Of a DNA stretch of 64,000 nucleotides, positions 1-7,910 are shown one piece after another. How positions within the stretch are numbered: position 1 is the stretch's first letter; each line of letters opens with the position of its first letter. The notes under the pieces are model-generated. The model saw nothing but the letters and a program-made list of their open reading frames with translations. It was not told where the DNA came from and ran no database searches. The position numbers were made by a program, and so were the translations under genes. This stretch comes from Mycobacterium pinniadriaticum (GTDB lineage: Bacteria; Actinomycetota; Actinomycetes; Mycobacteriales; Mycobacteriaceae): the NCBI RefSeq assembly GCF_026242045.1, contig NZ_JAPJDO010000001.1, forward strand, positions 1-64,000, given 5' to 3'.

Positions 1-2
1 AC

Positions 3-80
3 GGCGGGGTGACCCTCGAATTGTCGACCTCCGGGTCTGACTGAACACACGCGCCACAGAGCGCTCTGAGGCACCCCGCC
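3..80. repeat. long inverted repeat, possible structured element
   Basis: A 9-bp arm (GGCGGGGTG, 3-11) is perfectly complemented by CACCCCGCC (72-80). The interior holds smaller palindromes: TCGA-ATTG-TCGA near 17-28 and AGAGCGCTCT near 59-68. The element lies beyond the stop of the leftward sensor gene. It could be a large terminator or a structured RNA. On neither strand does it show a T-loop, so I do not call it a tRNA. Confidence 0.4.
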
Positions 81-117
81 CCAAACACCCCTAATTCAGC
101 AGGCTCCTAGCGACCGG

Positions 118-1125
118 CTAACTGTTGGTCAGCCCCGCTTCGGCCAGCTCCGCCTCGGTGGGCAGCCGCAGCGTGATCAGGCCCGCGAAGACGTCGCTGT
201 CAACCTCCATGCGGTTGACGGTGACGTGTATCGGTACCCAACCACTGCCGACTCCCGGCAGTCGCAACACCCGGCTGGTGCTGCCGGTCTCGAACTCCTC
301 GGCCATCGGGATCAGCTTGTCGCGGTCATCCGGATGGAACTGGACACTGTGACGCCAGTCGTAATATGGGCACGGCTCGTCCAGCCACTTCAGCAACTGC
401 CAGTTGCTGAGCTCGATAAGTGCGCGATGTACCCCGGCTTGCGAAAGGCTGTCGAGGACCCGTTTCGCCAGCTGGTCGCGGGGGACGGCGTCCTCGTCCC
501 CATCGCAACGCAGGTTGATCGCGCGGGCGATCAGATGCTCGGTGCCGTCCTCGGCGCCCTCGATGGCTGTGCGCGCCACGAACCCTGTTCGAATTTCCTC
601 TCCGCCATCATTGAAAGTCCAAGTTGTGCAATATGTTCTGCCGGGAGCTTCGTTCTTGGCCAAAGCCAGCACATTGGCCTCGTCGCTGTTGAAGCTGCGG
701 GCCGGGAGATCCTCGGCGAACGCGATGTCGTGGGTCGATTCCCCCAGCGGATCACGGCCGGCGTTGACCAGCGATTCGGCGGTATCGGTCGCGACGCCAC
801 TCGTGATGTCCCACTTCAACGGCCCCGGGATCGGCCGATCCGGAGGCTCGGCATCGGCAGGACCGATCCACATGTGCACACCGTGCATCCGGCCGTCGGA
901 CATCTGGACAGGCTCGGTCCGGATTACCCGATCGCTCTTCGGGGTGATGCTGGCCAGGCTTTTACCGGTCGCCACGGTTTCGGCGATTGCGGTCTGGATG
1001 GCGGCCAGATGGGGGCTGCGGCGCAAGTAGATGGCCAGCGGCACCAGGTTCTTCATCTCCCGGCCCTGCGCGACCACCACTGGCTCGGTGCCGAGTGTCT
1101 CCACCAGCAGCCAATCGTGGGCCAT
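118..1125 (-). CDS. Rv3651-like triple sensor-domain protein (PAS/GAF-type)
   Basis: A 335-residue soluble protein with no signal peptide or membrane segment. It begins MAHDWLLVETLG and closely resembles, from memory, M. tuberculosis Rv3651, described structurally as three consecutive sensor folds (PAS-GAF-PAS type, family DUF5593). A C-terminal PAS-like segment with a Tyr/Trp-rich stretch (PYYDWRHSVQFHPDDRD) is visible around residues 252-268. No output domain such as a kinase, cyclase or helix-turn-helix is present, so it probably acts through a partner protein. The ligand cannot be read from sequence. Its place beside an MrfA-type helicase and cspA matches the M. tuberculosis gene order, although there a PE gene lies between. 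Confidence 0.8.
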   Translation of the reverse strand: MAHDWLLVETLGTEPVVVAQGREMKNLVPLAIYLRRSPHLAAIQTAIAETVATGKSLASITPKSDRVIRTEPVQMSDGRMHGVHMWIGPADAEPPDRPIPGPLKWDITSGVATDTAESLVNAGRDPLGESTHDIAFAEDLPARSFNSDEANVLALAKNEAPGRTYCTTWTFNDGGEEIRTGFVARTAIEGAEDGTEHLIARAINLRCDGDEDAVPRDQLAKRVLDSLSQAGVHRALIELSNWQLLKWLDEPCPYYDWRHSVQFHPDDRDKLIPMAEEFETGSTSRVLRLPGVGSGWVPIHVTVNRMEVDSDVFAGLITLRLPTEAELAEAGLTNS

Positions 1126-1154
1126 GGAGGCAGTTTAACGGCGGCATCTGCGTT

Positions 1155-1189
1155 TCACCTGGACGCCGAGCGGAGGAATCCGCAGGTGA
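1155..1189. repeat. nested inverted repeat upstream of the sensor gene
   Basis: TCACCTG (1155-1161) pairs with CAGGTGA (1183-1189). Inside, CGGA-GGAA-TCCG (1171-1182) forms a second hairpin that abuts the outer right arm. It sits 30 bp upstream of the leftward sensor gene start, in the 235-bp gap after the helicase stop. It could be an operator, a leader hairpin or a helicase terminator, though there is no T-run. I see nothing else in this gap. Confidence 0.35.
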
Positions 1190-1360
1190 GACGGGGATGA
1201 CCCGGTCCAGCAAACGGCTGTGCCGCCGATTTCCTTGCGCCCGCGGTGACCAGTTGGGTATTTTCGCTACGCCTCCGGCAGTGCGGGGCCGCCCGCCAGC
1301 GTGCGCGGCGTGTCCGCAAGATGGGAGTTGACCGTTCGAGGGGTCCGGTCGGCCCGTCGA

Positions 1361-3688
1361 TCAGGCGCTGCCGCTGGCGAGTTGGGCGAGAACGAGTTCG
1401 AGCACCCGTACGGAGCCACCTTTGTCCAGCGGGTCATTCCCATTGCCGCACTTGGGTGACTGCACGCATGACGGGCAGCCCTGCGGGCATTCACACGCTT
1501 CGATCGCCGCGGCGGTCGCGCCCAGCCAGGTGCTGGCCAGTCGGTAGCCCCGTTCGGCGAAACCCGCCCCGCCGGGATGTCCGTCATAGACGAATACCGT
1601 CGGCAATCCGTCGGCGCCGACGGCGGTGGACAGCCCACCTATGTCACCACGGTCGCAGCTGGCCACCAGCGGTAACAAGCCGATCGCGGCGTGCTCGGCC
1701 GCGTGCAGCGAGCCGGGGATTCTCTTCAGTTCGATTCCGCTGTCCGACAACGCTTCCGGAGTGATCGTGTACATCACCGCCGTGGTGGGCAGACAGTGTT
1801 CGGGCATGTCGAGCTCGACGAAGTCGATGACCTCCCCCGACAGCCGCCGGCGCAGGTAGCCGATTACCCGGTGGGTCACCGAGACCGGGACGAGGCCCAG
1901 CGTCACCGCGTCGAAGTGGACGCGTTCGCCGGTTCCGGTGATGGCGATATCGGTGATCTCCCGGGCGAACGTGGAATAGCCGGGATCCTCGGCGTGGACG
2001 AACGCCACCCCGTCGGAAAGGCTCAGCGAGTCGACGACATAGCTCTCGCCTTGATGTAGGTAGACGGCGCCGGGGTGAACGGTCGCCGGAGCCTGGCCCG
2101 CGCCTGCGTTGCCCAGCATCCGCCCGGTGCCGGTCTCGACGATCGCGATGTGACCCCCGGCGGTACCCCGGATGTCCACCGCGGGGTGCGGATCCAGCCC
2201 GGCAGCCGGGAAATATTTGCCGCCACGCCGGCGCAGCAAACCGTCGTCGACGAGTTCGGTGGCCACCGGCTCGGCCTGCCAGCGACGGACCTCCGCCTCC
2301 TCCAGCGGCATTTCCGTTGCTGCGCAGAGTAGCTGGGGGCCCACGACGTAGGGGTTGGCCGGATCGATGACGACCCGTTCGACCGGCTTGTCCAGCAGCG
2401 CCTCCGGGTGGTGCACCAGATAGGTGTCCAGCGGGTCGTCGCGCGCGATGAGGACCACCAGCGCACCCTGGCCTCGCCGGCCCGAGCGGCCGGCCTGTTG
2501 CCAGAACGATGCGACCGTCCCCGGGAATCCCGCCAGTAGCACCGCATCCAGCCCCGCGATGTCGATGCCGAGTTCGAGCGCGTTCGTCGTGGCCAGCCCG
2601 CGCAGTTCACCGTCGGTGAGCGCACGTTCCAGGGCGCGCCGGTCCTCGGCGAGGTAACCCGCCCGGTAAGACGCGACGGTCTCCGACAGCTGCGGTGCGA
2701 CGTCCTCGAGGCGGGCGCGTGCGTTCAACGCCGTCAGTTCCGCACCGCGCCGCGACCGCACGAACGTCAATGTCCTGGCCCCCTCAGCAACCAGATCGGC
2801 CATCATCCGGGCAGCTTCGGCGCCGGCCGAACGCCGCACCGGCGCCCCGTTCTCGCCCAACAGATCGGTGCGCAGTTCGGGCTCCCACAGCGCCACCGTT
2901 CGCGCCCCGTGCGGTGAACCATCCCGCGTCACCGCCGTCACGGTCTGACCGATCAGCTCGGCGGCCGTGTCGGCCGGTGCGGCGGTGGTCGCGCTGGCGA
3001 AGATGACGGTGGGCCCTGGTGCCGAGGCCGGGGCGTAGCGCTCGCACAATCGCAGCAGCCGGCGCAGGACCATCGCCACGTTCGACCCGAAAATCCCTCG
3101 GTAATAATGGCATTCGTCGACCACGATGTAGCGCAGCCCGCGCAAGAACACCGCCCAGCGCGCATGATTGCGCAATAGCGACAGGTGAATCATATCCGGG
3201 TTGGAGAACAGCCACCGTGACCGTTCGCGGGCGAATCTGCGTACCTCGGCCTGTGTGTCGCCGTCATAGGACGTCGGGGCGACATCGGTCAGGGCGGCCA
3301 CCGCGGTGGTCAATGAATGGGCGGTGCGTAATTGATCGTGGCCGAGCGCTTTGGTGGGGGACAAATAAAGCGCCCTGGCGCGTGGATCACGCGCCAGGGC
3401 ATCCATGATCGGCAATTGGAACGCCAGCGACTTACCCGATGCGGTGCCGGTGCTAATGACGACATGGTGGCCTGAGTGGGCGAGCTCGGCGGCGTGGACC
3501 TGATGCGACCACGGCCGGGGGATTCCGTGATCATGGAACGCGCGGAGCACATCTGGATCGGCCCAGGCAGGCCAGTCCGCACTCTCGGCTTGACGGGCCG
3601 GGAGTTCGGCGACATGGCGCAGCGCCGAGGGCGACGATTCGGCGCCGGCGACGGCTGCCTTGAGCAGCTCGCTGCCGAAACTCACCAT
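1361..3688 (-). CDS. DEAH-type superfamily 2 DNA helicase with C-terminal DUF1998/Zn domain (MrfA/YprA-like)
   Basis: A superfamily 2 helicase of the MrfA/YprA (Rv3649) type, a family linked to nucleotide-excision-like repair in Bacillus. It shows Walker A in TGTASGKSLAF, a DECH Walker B (VVDECHYYRG), the SAT motif (FASATT), motif V (NALELGIDIAGLD) and motif VI (QQAGRSGRRGQ). The C-terminus has the four-cysteine cluster of the DUF1998/MZB domain (CECPQGCPSCVQSPKC), probably binding Zn or Fe-S. I start it at ATG 3688 (MVSFGSELL, 775 residues), because AAAGGA lies just upstream and M. tuberculosis Rv3649 has about this length; the longer in-frame start at 3742 adds 18 unconserved-looking residues. 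It is transcribed away from cspA. Confidence 0.9.
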   Translation of the reverse strand: MVSFGSELLKAAVAGAESSPSALRHVAELPARQAESADWPAWADPDVLRAFHDHGIPRPWSHQVHAAELAHSGHHVVISTGTASGKSLAFQLPIMDALARDPRARALYLSPTKALGHDQLRTAHSLTTAVAALTDVAPTSYDGDTQAEVRRFARERSRWLFSNPDMIHLSLLRNHARWAVFLRGLRYIVVDECHYYRGIFGSNVAMVLRRLLRLCERYAPASAPGPTVIFASATTAAPADTAAELIGQTVTAVTRDGSPHGARTVALWEPELRTDLLGENGAPVRRSAGAEAARMMADLVAEGARTLTFVRSRRGAELTALNARARLEDVAPQLSETVASYRAGYLAEDRRALERALTDGELRGLATTNALELGIDIAGLDAVLLAGFPGTVASFWQQAGRSGRRGQGALVVLIARDDPLDTYLVHHPEALLDKPVERVVIDPANPYVVGPQLLCAATEMPLEEAEVRRWQAEPVATELVDDGLLRRRGGKYFPAAGLDPHPAVDIRGTAGGHIAIVETGTGRMLGNAGAGQAPATVHPGAVYLHQGESYVVDSLSLSDGVAFVHAEDPGYSTFAREITDIAITGTGERVHFDAVTLGLVPVSVTHRVIGYLRRRLSGEVIDFVELDMPEHCLPTTAVMYTITPEALSDSGIELKRIPGSLHAAEHAAIGLLPLVASCDRGDIGGLSTAVGADGLPTVFVYDGHPGGAGFAERGYRLASTWLGATAAAIEACECPQGCPSCVQSPKCGNGNDPLDKGGSVRVLELVLAQLASGSA

Positions 3689-3826
3689 TTGAAAATCAGT
3701 CCTTTCGAAAAAATATCTACAGCCCCGTATCGAATTGTTCATCAGTTAGTAGCACCGAGACTGTCGCAAGAGCCCCGGACATGATTGGATAAGGGCGGTC
3801 GCAGCTTCTGTGTTCGTGTCCCAACA

Positions 3827-3863
3827 CTCGCAGGATCGACGTTGCGATCGCGGTTCCTGCGAG
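3827..3863. repeat. nested hairpin in the divergent helicase/cspA region
   Basis: CTCGCAGG (3827-3834) pairs with CCTGCGAG (3856-3863), and GATCG (3834-3838) with CGATC (3845-3849) inside it. It lies 117 bp upstream of the cspA start in a 291-bp gap, so it may be part of a long cold-shock leader. cspA genes commonly have long structured 5' UTRs. No other feature is evident in the gap besides the likely RBS purine tract just before the ATG. Confidence 0.4.
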
Positions 3864-3979
3864 GGTCTGTAGGTCGGGTGAGTTCCGACGACTCCACGAA
3901 GGATGGCGGTCGGAACGGGCCCGGTCTGCCGAAAACTCGGTCGGCCGCTCCCGGTTGGAAGAGAAGGAAAGTACGAAAG

Positions 3980-4183
3980 ATGCCACAGGGAACTGTGAAG
4001 TGGTTCAACGCGGAGAAGGGCTTCGGGTTCATCGCTCCCGAGGACGGTTCTGCCGATGTGTTCGTCCACTACACGGAAATTCAGGGGTCGGGCTTCCGCA
4101 CCCTTGAGGAGAACCAGAGGGTCGAGTTCGAGGTCGGTCAGAGCCCCAAGGGACCGCAGGCCACAGGCGTGCGCTCCATCTGA
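3980..4183 (+). CDS. cspA: cold-shock protein CspA
   Basis: A 67-residue single cold-shock domain starting [18 protein letters not shown], with both nucleic-acid-binding motifs: RNP1 (KGFGFI) and RNP2 (DVFVHY). It binds single-stranded RNA/DNA and acts as an RNA chaperone. The length and sequence match the M. tuberculosis cspA product. The ATG at 3980 is preceded by a purine-rich tract (GAGAAGGAAAG). The 291-bp upstream gap and its hairpin suggest a structured leader, and a stem-loop terminator follows 20 bp after the stop. Longer in-frame upstream extensions are not conserved and are not used. Confidence 0.97.
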   Translation: MPQGTVKWFNAEKGFGFIAPEDGSADVFVHYTEIQGSGFRTLEENQRVEFEVGQSPKGPQATGVRSI

Positions 4184-4203
4184 TCAACAACGACGTCAGG
4201 AAA

Positions 4204-4242
4204 CACCCCCGAGCGTCCCGGTGACGGGTATCGCCGGGGGTG
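4204..4242 (+). terminator. hairpin terminator of cspA
   Basis: An 8-bp stem CACCCCCG (4204-4211) pairs with CGGGGGTG (4235-4242), with an inner CCCG-GTGA-CGGG hairpin (4217-4228). It is followed by CTTTCGTT, a weak T-tract typical of mycobacterial intrinsic terminators. It begins 20 bp after the cspA stop. Confidence 0.7.
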
Positions 4243-4330
4243 CTTTCGTTCGTGGCGGTCCCGTCGGGGACGCGCCACGCCCGTTGGCAGCCGCACCGCT
4301 GCCGGTCGCTGACTGCCTTACTGTCGAATC

Positions 4331-4909
4331 GTGAGCCAGCTGTCCTTCTTCTCGGCTGAGTCGGTGCCGCCTGCGGTCGCCGACCTCACCGGGTTGCTTG
4401 CGGCAACCGGACAGGTGGTGATGGTCGCTGGCGGCGCCCGGCTGTCGGTGGTCGTCGACGAGCAGTGGCGGGCGCAGGCGCTGGCGGAGATGATCACCGA
4501 GGCGGGGCTGGAAGCCGAGGTCACCCGCACCGACGAAGACCACCCGCTGGTGCGCACCGCTGTGGATGCGCGGCTGGTCGGGATCGCGACCGACTGGACC
4601 AGGGGGGCGGTCAAGACAGTGCCGCCCCAGTGGCTGCCAGGGGCCCGTGAGCTGCGGGCCTGGACGCTAGCCGCGGGCGTCCCGGAGGCCGACCGCTACC
4701 TGCTGGGACTGGATCCGCACGCCCCCGACACCCACTCGCCGCTGGCATCGGCGTTGATGCGGGTCGGTATCGCACCGACTCTGATCGGCACTCGAGGCGC
4801 CCGGCCGGCCCTGCGAATAAGCGGCCGTCGCCGGCTATCACGCCTGGTAGAAACCGTGGGGGAACCACCGAATTTGATCGAGGCGTTGTCAGCGTGGCCC
4901 CGGATCTGA
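4331..4909 (+). CDS. conserved hypothetical protein (Rv3647c-like)
   Basis: A 192-residue protein beginning at GTG (MSQLSFFSAES). It matches, from memory, M. tuberculosis Rv3647c in length and position between cspA and topA. No signal peptide, membrane segment, metal motif or nucleotide-binding loop is recognisable. It is rich in Ala, Arg and Leu, with a basic C-terminal stretch (ISGRRRLSRLVE). I assign no function. The conserved position directly before topA hints at a DNA-related role, but that is inference only. Confidence 0.85.
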   Translation: MSQLSFFSAESVPPAVADLTGLLAATGQVVMVAGGARLSVVVDEQWRAQALAEMITEAGLEAEVTRTDEDHPLVRTAVDARLVGIATDWTRGAVKTVPPQWLPGARELRAWTLAAGVPEADRYLLGLDPHAPDTHSPLASALMRVGIAPTLIGTRGARPALRISGRRRLSRLVETVGEPPNLIEALSAWPRI

Positions 4910-4937
4910 GAGATTCCCCTGCGAGGGTCAGTTTGCG

Positions 4938-4994
4938 TTGACTCCTCCGGGGTGCGAAATTGTCAGGTGCCCGCGGGTAGGGGGTACCCGTGGG
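4938..4994 (+). promoter_or_regulatory. topA promoter/leader with strong hairpin
   Basis: A TTGACT -35-like hexamer lies at 4938-4943; no convincing -10 hexamer stands at the usual spacing. Downstream, CCCGCGGGTA (4970-4979) and TACCCGTGGG (4985-4994) form a hairpin with 9 of 10 complementary pairs and a G5 loop. It ends 26 nt before the topA start codon. Mycobacterial topA is known to respond to supercoiling, and this hairpin is a candidate cis element for that or for translation control. Confidence 0.4.
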
Positions 4995-5020
4995 TAGACA
5001 GAAGTGGAGCGTAAGCGCAG

Positions 5021-7831
5021 TTGGCTGACGAGGGAACCCGCGCAAGCGGCAACGGGAGCGTCCGGCGGCTCGTCATCGTCGAGTCGCCCACCAAAGCGCG
5101 CAAGATAGCCGGTTACCTGGGCTCCAACTACATCGTCGAGTCATCCCGCGGGCACATCCGCGACCTGCCGCGCAACGCCGCCGACGTGCCCGCCAAGTAC
5201 AAATCCGAGCCATGGGCGCGCCTCGGCGTCAACGTCGAGGACAACTTCGAGCCGCTGTACATCATCAGCCCCGACAAGAAGAGCACCGTCACCGAGCTCA
5301 AAGGCCTACTCAAGGACGTCGACGAGCTCTATCTGGCCACCGACGGTGACCGGGAGGGCGAAGCCATCGCCTGGCACCTGCTGGAGACCCTCAAACCCCG
5401 TGTTCCGGTCAAGCGGATGGTCTTCCACGAGATCACCGAGCCGGCCATCCGGGCGGCCGCCGAGCATCCCCGCGACCTGGACAACGACCTGGTCGACGCC
5501 CAGGAGACCCGTCGCATCCTCGACCGGCTGTACGGCTACGAGGTCAGCCCCGTGCTGTGGAAGAAGGTCGCCCCGAAGCTGTCGGCGGGTCGGGTGCAGT
5601 CCGTCGCGACCCGGATCATCGTGCAGCGTGAACGCGACCGGATGGCCTTCCGCAGCGCCTCCTACTGGGATGTGATCGCCGAGCTCGACGCCAGCGTCTC
5701 GGATCCCAACGCCGCACCGCCGCGGTTTACCGCTCGACTGGTCAACGTCGAGGGCAAACGGGTGGCCACCGGGCGGGACTTCGACTCCCTCGGCGCGGTG
5801 CGCAAGCCCGACGAGGTGGTGGTGCTCGACGAGGCCGCGGCGGGCTCGCTGGCCACCGGCCTGCAGGGCTCCAGTCTGACCGTCGCCTCGGTGGAGGAGA
5901 AGCCCTACACCCGCCGGCCGTATCCCCCGTTCATGACCTCCACGCTGCAGCAGGAGGCGGGCCGCAAGCTGCGGTTCTCCTCCGAGCGCACGATGAGCAT
6001 CGCGCAGCGGCTCTACGAGAACGGCTACATCACCTATATGCGTACCGACTCGACGACGTTGTCGGAGTCGGCCATCAACGCCGCGCGCAATCAGGCCCGC
6101 CAGCTCTACGGCGACGAATACGTCCACCCGTCGCCGCGGCAGTACACCCGCAAGGTCAAGAACGCCCAGGAGGCGCACGAGGCCATCCGGCCCGCAGGCG
6201 ATACCTTCGCCACCCCCGGTGCGTTGCACCGTGAACTCGACACCGACGAGTTCCGGCTCTACGAGCTGATCTGGCAGCGCACCGTGGCCTCCCAGATGGC
6301 CGACGCGCGGGGCACCACGCTGAGCCTGCGGATCGCCGGAGTCGCTCGGCCGACGACATTGGATCCAGCGACATCCGCCGACGGGCGCGAGGTGACCTTC
6401 AGCGCCAGCGGTCGCACCATCACGTTCCCCGGCTTCCTCAAGGCCTACGTCGAGACCGTCGACGAACTGGCCGGCGGTGAGGCCGACGACGCCGAAAGCC
6501 GGCTGCCGCAGCTGCGGCAGGGCCAACGGGTGGACGCCACCCGGCTCAACGCCGACGGGCACACCACAAACCCGCCGGCCCGTTACACCGAGGCGTCGTT
6601 GATCAAGGCCCTCGAGGATCTCGGAATCGGCCGTCCCTCAACGTATTCCTCGATCATCAAGACGATCCAGGATCGCGGCTACGTGCACAAGAAGGGCAGC
6701 GCGCTGGTGCCCTCCTGGGTGGCGTTCGCGGTGACCGGGCTGCTCGAACAGCACTTCGGTCGGTTGGTGGACTACGACTTCACCGCCGCCATGGAAGACG
6801 AGCTCGACGAGATCGCCGCCGGCCAGGAACGCCGTACCAACTGGCTGTCCAACTTCTACTTCGGCGGCGAACACGGGGTCGCGGATTCCATCGCCCGCGC
6901 CGGTGGCCTCAAGAAGCTGGTGGGTGTCAATCTCGAAGGTATCGACGCGCGAGAAGTCAACTCCATCAAGCTCTTTGACGATGAGCAGGGACGCTCGATC
7001 GTGGTGCGGGTCGGTAAGAACGGTCCGTACCTGGAGCGGATGATCACCGACGACGAGGGTGAGCTCAAGCCCCAACGGGCCAACCTCAGCGACGAGATCA
7101 CGCCTGACGAGCTGACCCTGGAATTGGCCGAAACCCTCTTCGCGACACCGCAGGAGGGCCGCGTGCTCGGCGTGGATCCCGAAACCGGCCACGAGATCGT
7201 GGCCAAGGACGGCAGATACGGGCCTTACGTCACCGAGGTGCTGCCCCCGCCGCCGGAGGAGGAGGGCGGTGTCGGCGCCAAGAAGGGCAAGAAGCCGACC
7301 GGTCCGAAGCCGCGCACCGGCTCACTGCTGCGATCGATGGACCTGCAGACCGTGACCCTCGAGGACGCGCTCAAACTGATCTCGCTGCCGCGGGTCGTCG
7401 GTGTGGACCCCGCCAACGGCGAGGAGATCACCGCACAGAACGGCCGCTACGGGCCATACCTCAAGCGCGGCACCGACTCTCGTTCACTGGCCACCGAGGA
7501 CCAGATCTTCGACATCACCCTCGAAGAGGCTTTGAAGATCTACGCCGAGCCCAAACGCCGCGGCCGCCAAGGTGCCTCGGCGCCGCCGCTGCGGGAATTG
7601 GGTGTGGACCCGGCGTCCGGCCAGCCGATGGTGATCAAGGACGGGCGGTTCGGCCCGTACGTCACCGACGGCGAGACCAACGCCAGCCTGCGCAAGGGCG
7701 ACGACGTCCTGTCCATCACCGACGAGCGGGCCTCGGAACTTCTCGCCGATCGCCGGGCCCGTGGCCCGGTCAAGAAGAAGGCTCCCGCGAAGAAGGCGGC
7801 ACGCAAGAAGGCCCCTGCCAAAAAAGCGTGA
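5021..7831 (+). CDS. topA: DNA topoisomerase I
   Basis: Type IA topoisomerase of 936 residues that relaxes negative supercoils. The N-terminal TOPRIM domain carries the catalytic Glu (VIVESPTKA, about residue 21) and acidic triad (DGDREGEAIAWH). The active-site tyrosine is in ITYMRTDST at residue 339. As in other mycobacterial enzymes, the C-terminus lacks Cys4 zinc fingers; instead it has repeated modules marked by DGRYGPYV-like motifs and a Lys/Ala tail (KKKAPAKKAARKK) that aids strand passage. The TTG start at 5021 is chosen from the family N-terminus and a GGAG 12 nt upstream. It has its own leader hairpin and is followed by the 60-nt repeat. Confidence 0.98.
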   Translation: MADEGTRASGNGSVRRLVIVESPTKARKIAGYLGSNYIVESSRGHIRDLPRNAADVPAKYKSEPWARLGVNVEDNFEPLYIISPDKKSTVTELKGLLKDVDELYLATDGDREGEAIAWHLLETLKPRVPVKRMVFHEITEPAIRAAAEHPRDLDNDLVDAQETRRILDRLYGYEVSPVLWKKVAPKLSAGRVQSVATRIIVQRERDRMAFRSASYWDVIAELDASVSDPNAAPPRFTARLVNVEGKRVATGRDFDSLGAVRKPDEVVVLDEAAAGSLATGLQGSSLTVASVEEKPYTRRPYPPFMTSTLQQEAGRKLRFSSERTMSIAQRLYENGYITYMRTDSTTLSESAINAARNQARQLYGDEYVHPSPRQYTRKVKNAQEAHEAIRPAGDTFATPGALHRELDTDEFRLYELIWQRTVASQMADARGTTLSLRIAGVARPTTLDPATSADGREVTFSASGRTITFPGFLKAYVETVDELAGGEADDAESRLPQLRQGQRVDATRLNADGHTTNPPARYTEASLIKALEDLGIGRPSTYSSIIKTIQDRGYVHKKGSALVPSWVAFAVTGLLEQHFGRLVDYDFTAAMEDELDEIAAGQERRTNWLSNFYFGGEHGVADSIARAGGLKKLVGVNLEGIDAREVNSIKLFDDEQGRSIVVRVGKNGPYLERMITDDEGELKPQRANLSDEITPDELTLELAETLFATPQEGRVLGVDPETGHEIVAKDGRYGPYVTEVLPPPPEEEGGVGAKKGKKPTGPKPRTGSLLRSMDLQTVTLEDALKLISLPRVVGVDPANGEEITAQNGRYGPYLKRGTDSRSLATEDQIFDITLEEALKIYAEPKRRGRQGASAPPLRELGVDPASGQPMVIKDGRFGPYVTDGETNASLRKGDDVLSITDERASELLADRRARGPVKKKAPAKKAARKKAPAKKA

Positions 7832-7839
7832 CCTCATCC

Positions 7840-7899
7840 CGCCCAAACCGACGATAGGCCGCGAAAGTTCGAGTGAACCGCAACATTTCGTCGATTTCG
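7840..7899 (+). repeat. 60-nt dispersed repeat, copy 1 (after topA)
   Basis: This segment aligns without gaps to 36501-36560, about 47 of 60 bases identical by eye. The best-conserved blocks are CGCCCAAACCGACG at the start, CGAGTGAA in the middle and CATTTCGTCGAT at the end. It begins 9 nt after the topA stop, in the convergent gap with the cyclase gene. Confidence 0.65.
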
Positions 7900-7910
7900 G
7901 GGTGGCGACG

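Noticed and set aside
226..1200. Long rightward open frame opposite the sensor gene
   Set aside because: It is the antisense shadow of a well-conserved leftward gene; its translation has no family features.
3689..3790. Possible DNA-damage (PafBC-type) promoter upstream of the MrfA-like helicase
   Set aside because: A TCTCGGTG string resembles the -26 element, but no TAnnnT -10 stands at the needed distance, and no LexA box is seen.
5306..6562. Leftward 418-codon open frame inside topA
   Set aside because: Complete overlap with topA on the other strand; composition is that of a GC-rich shadow.
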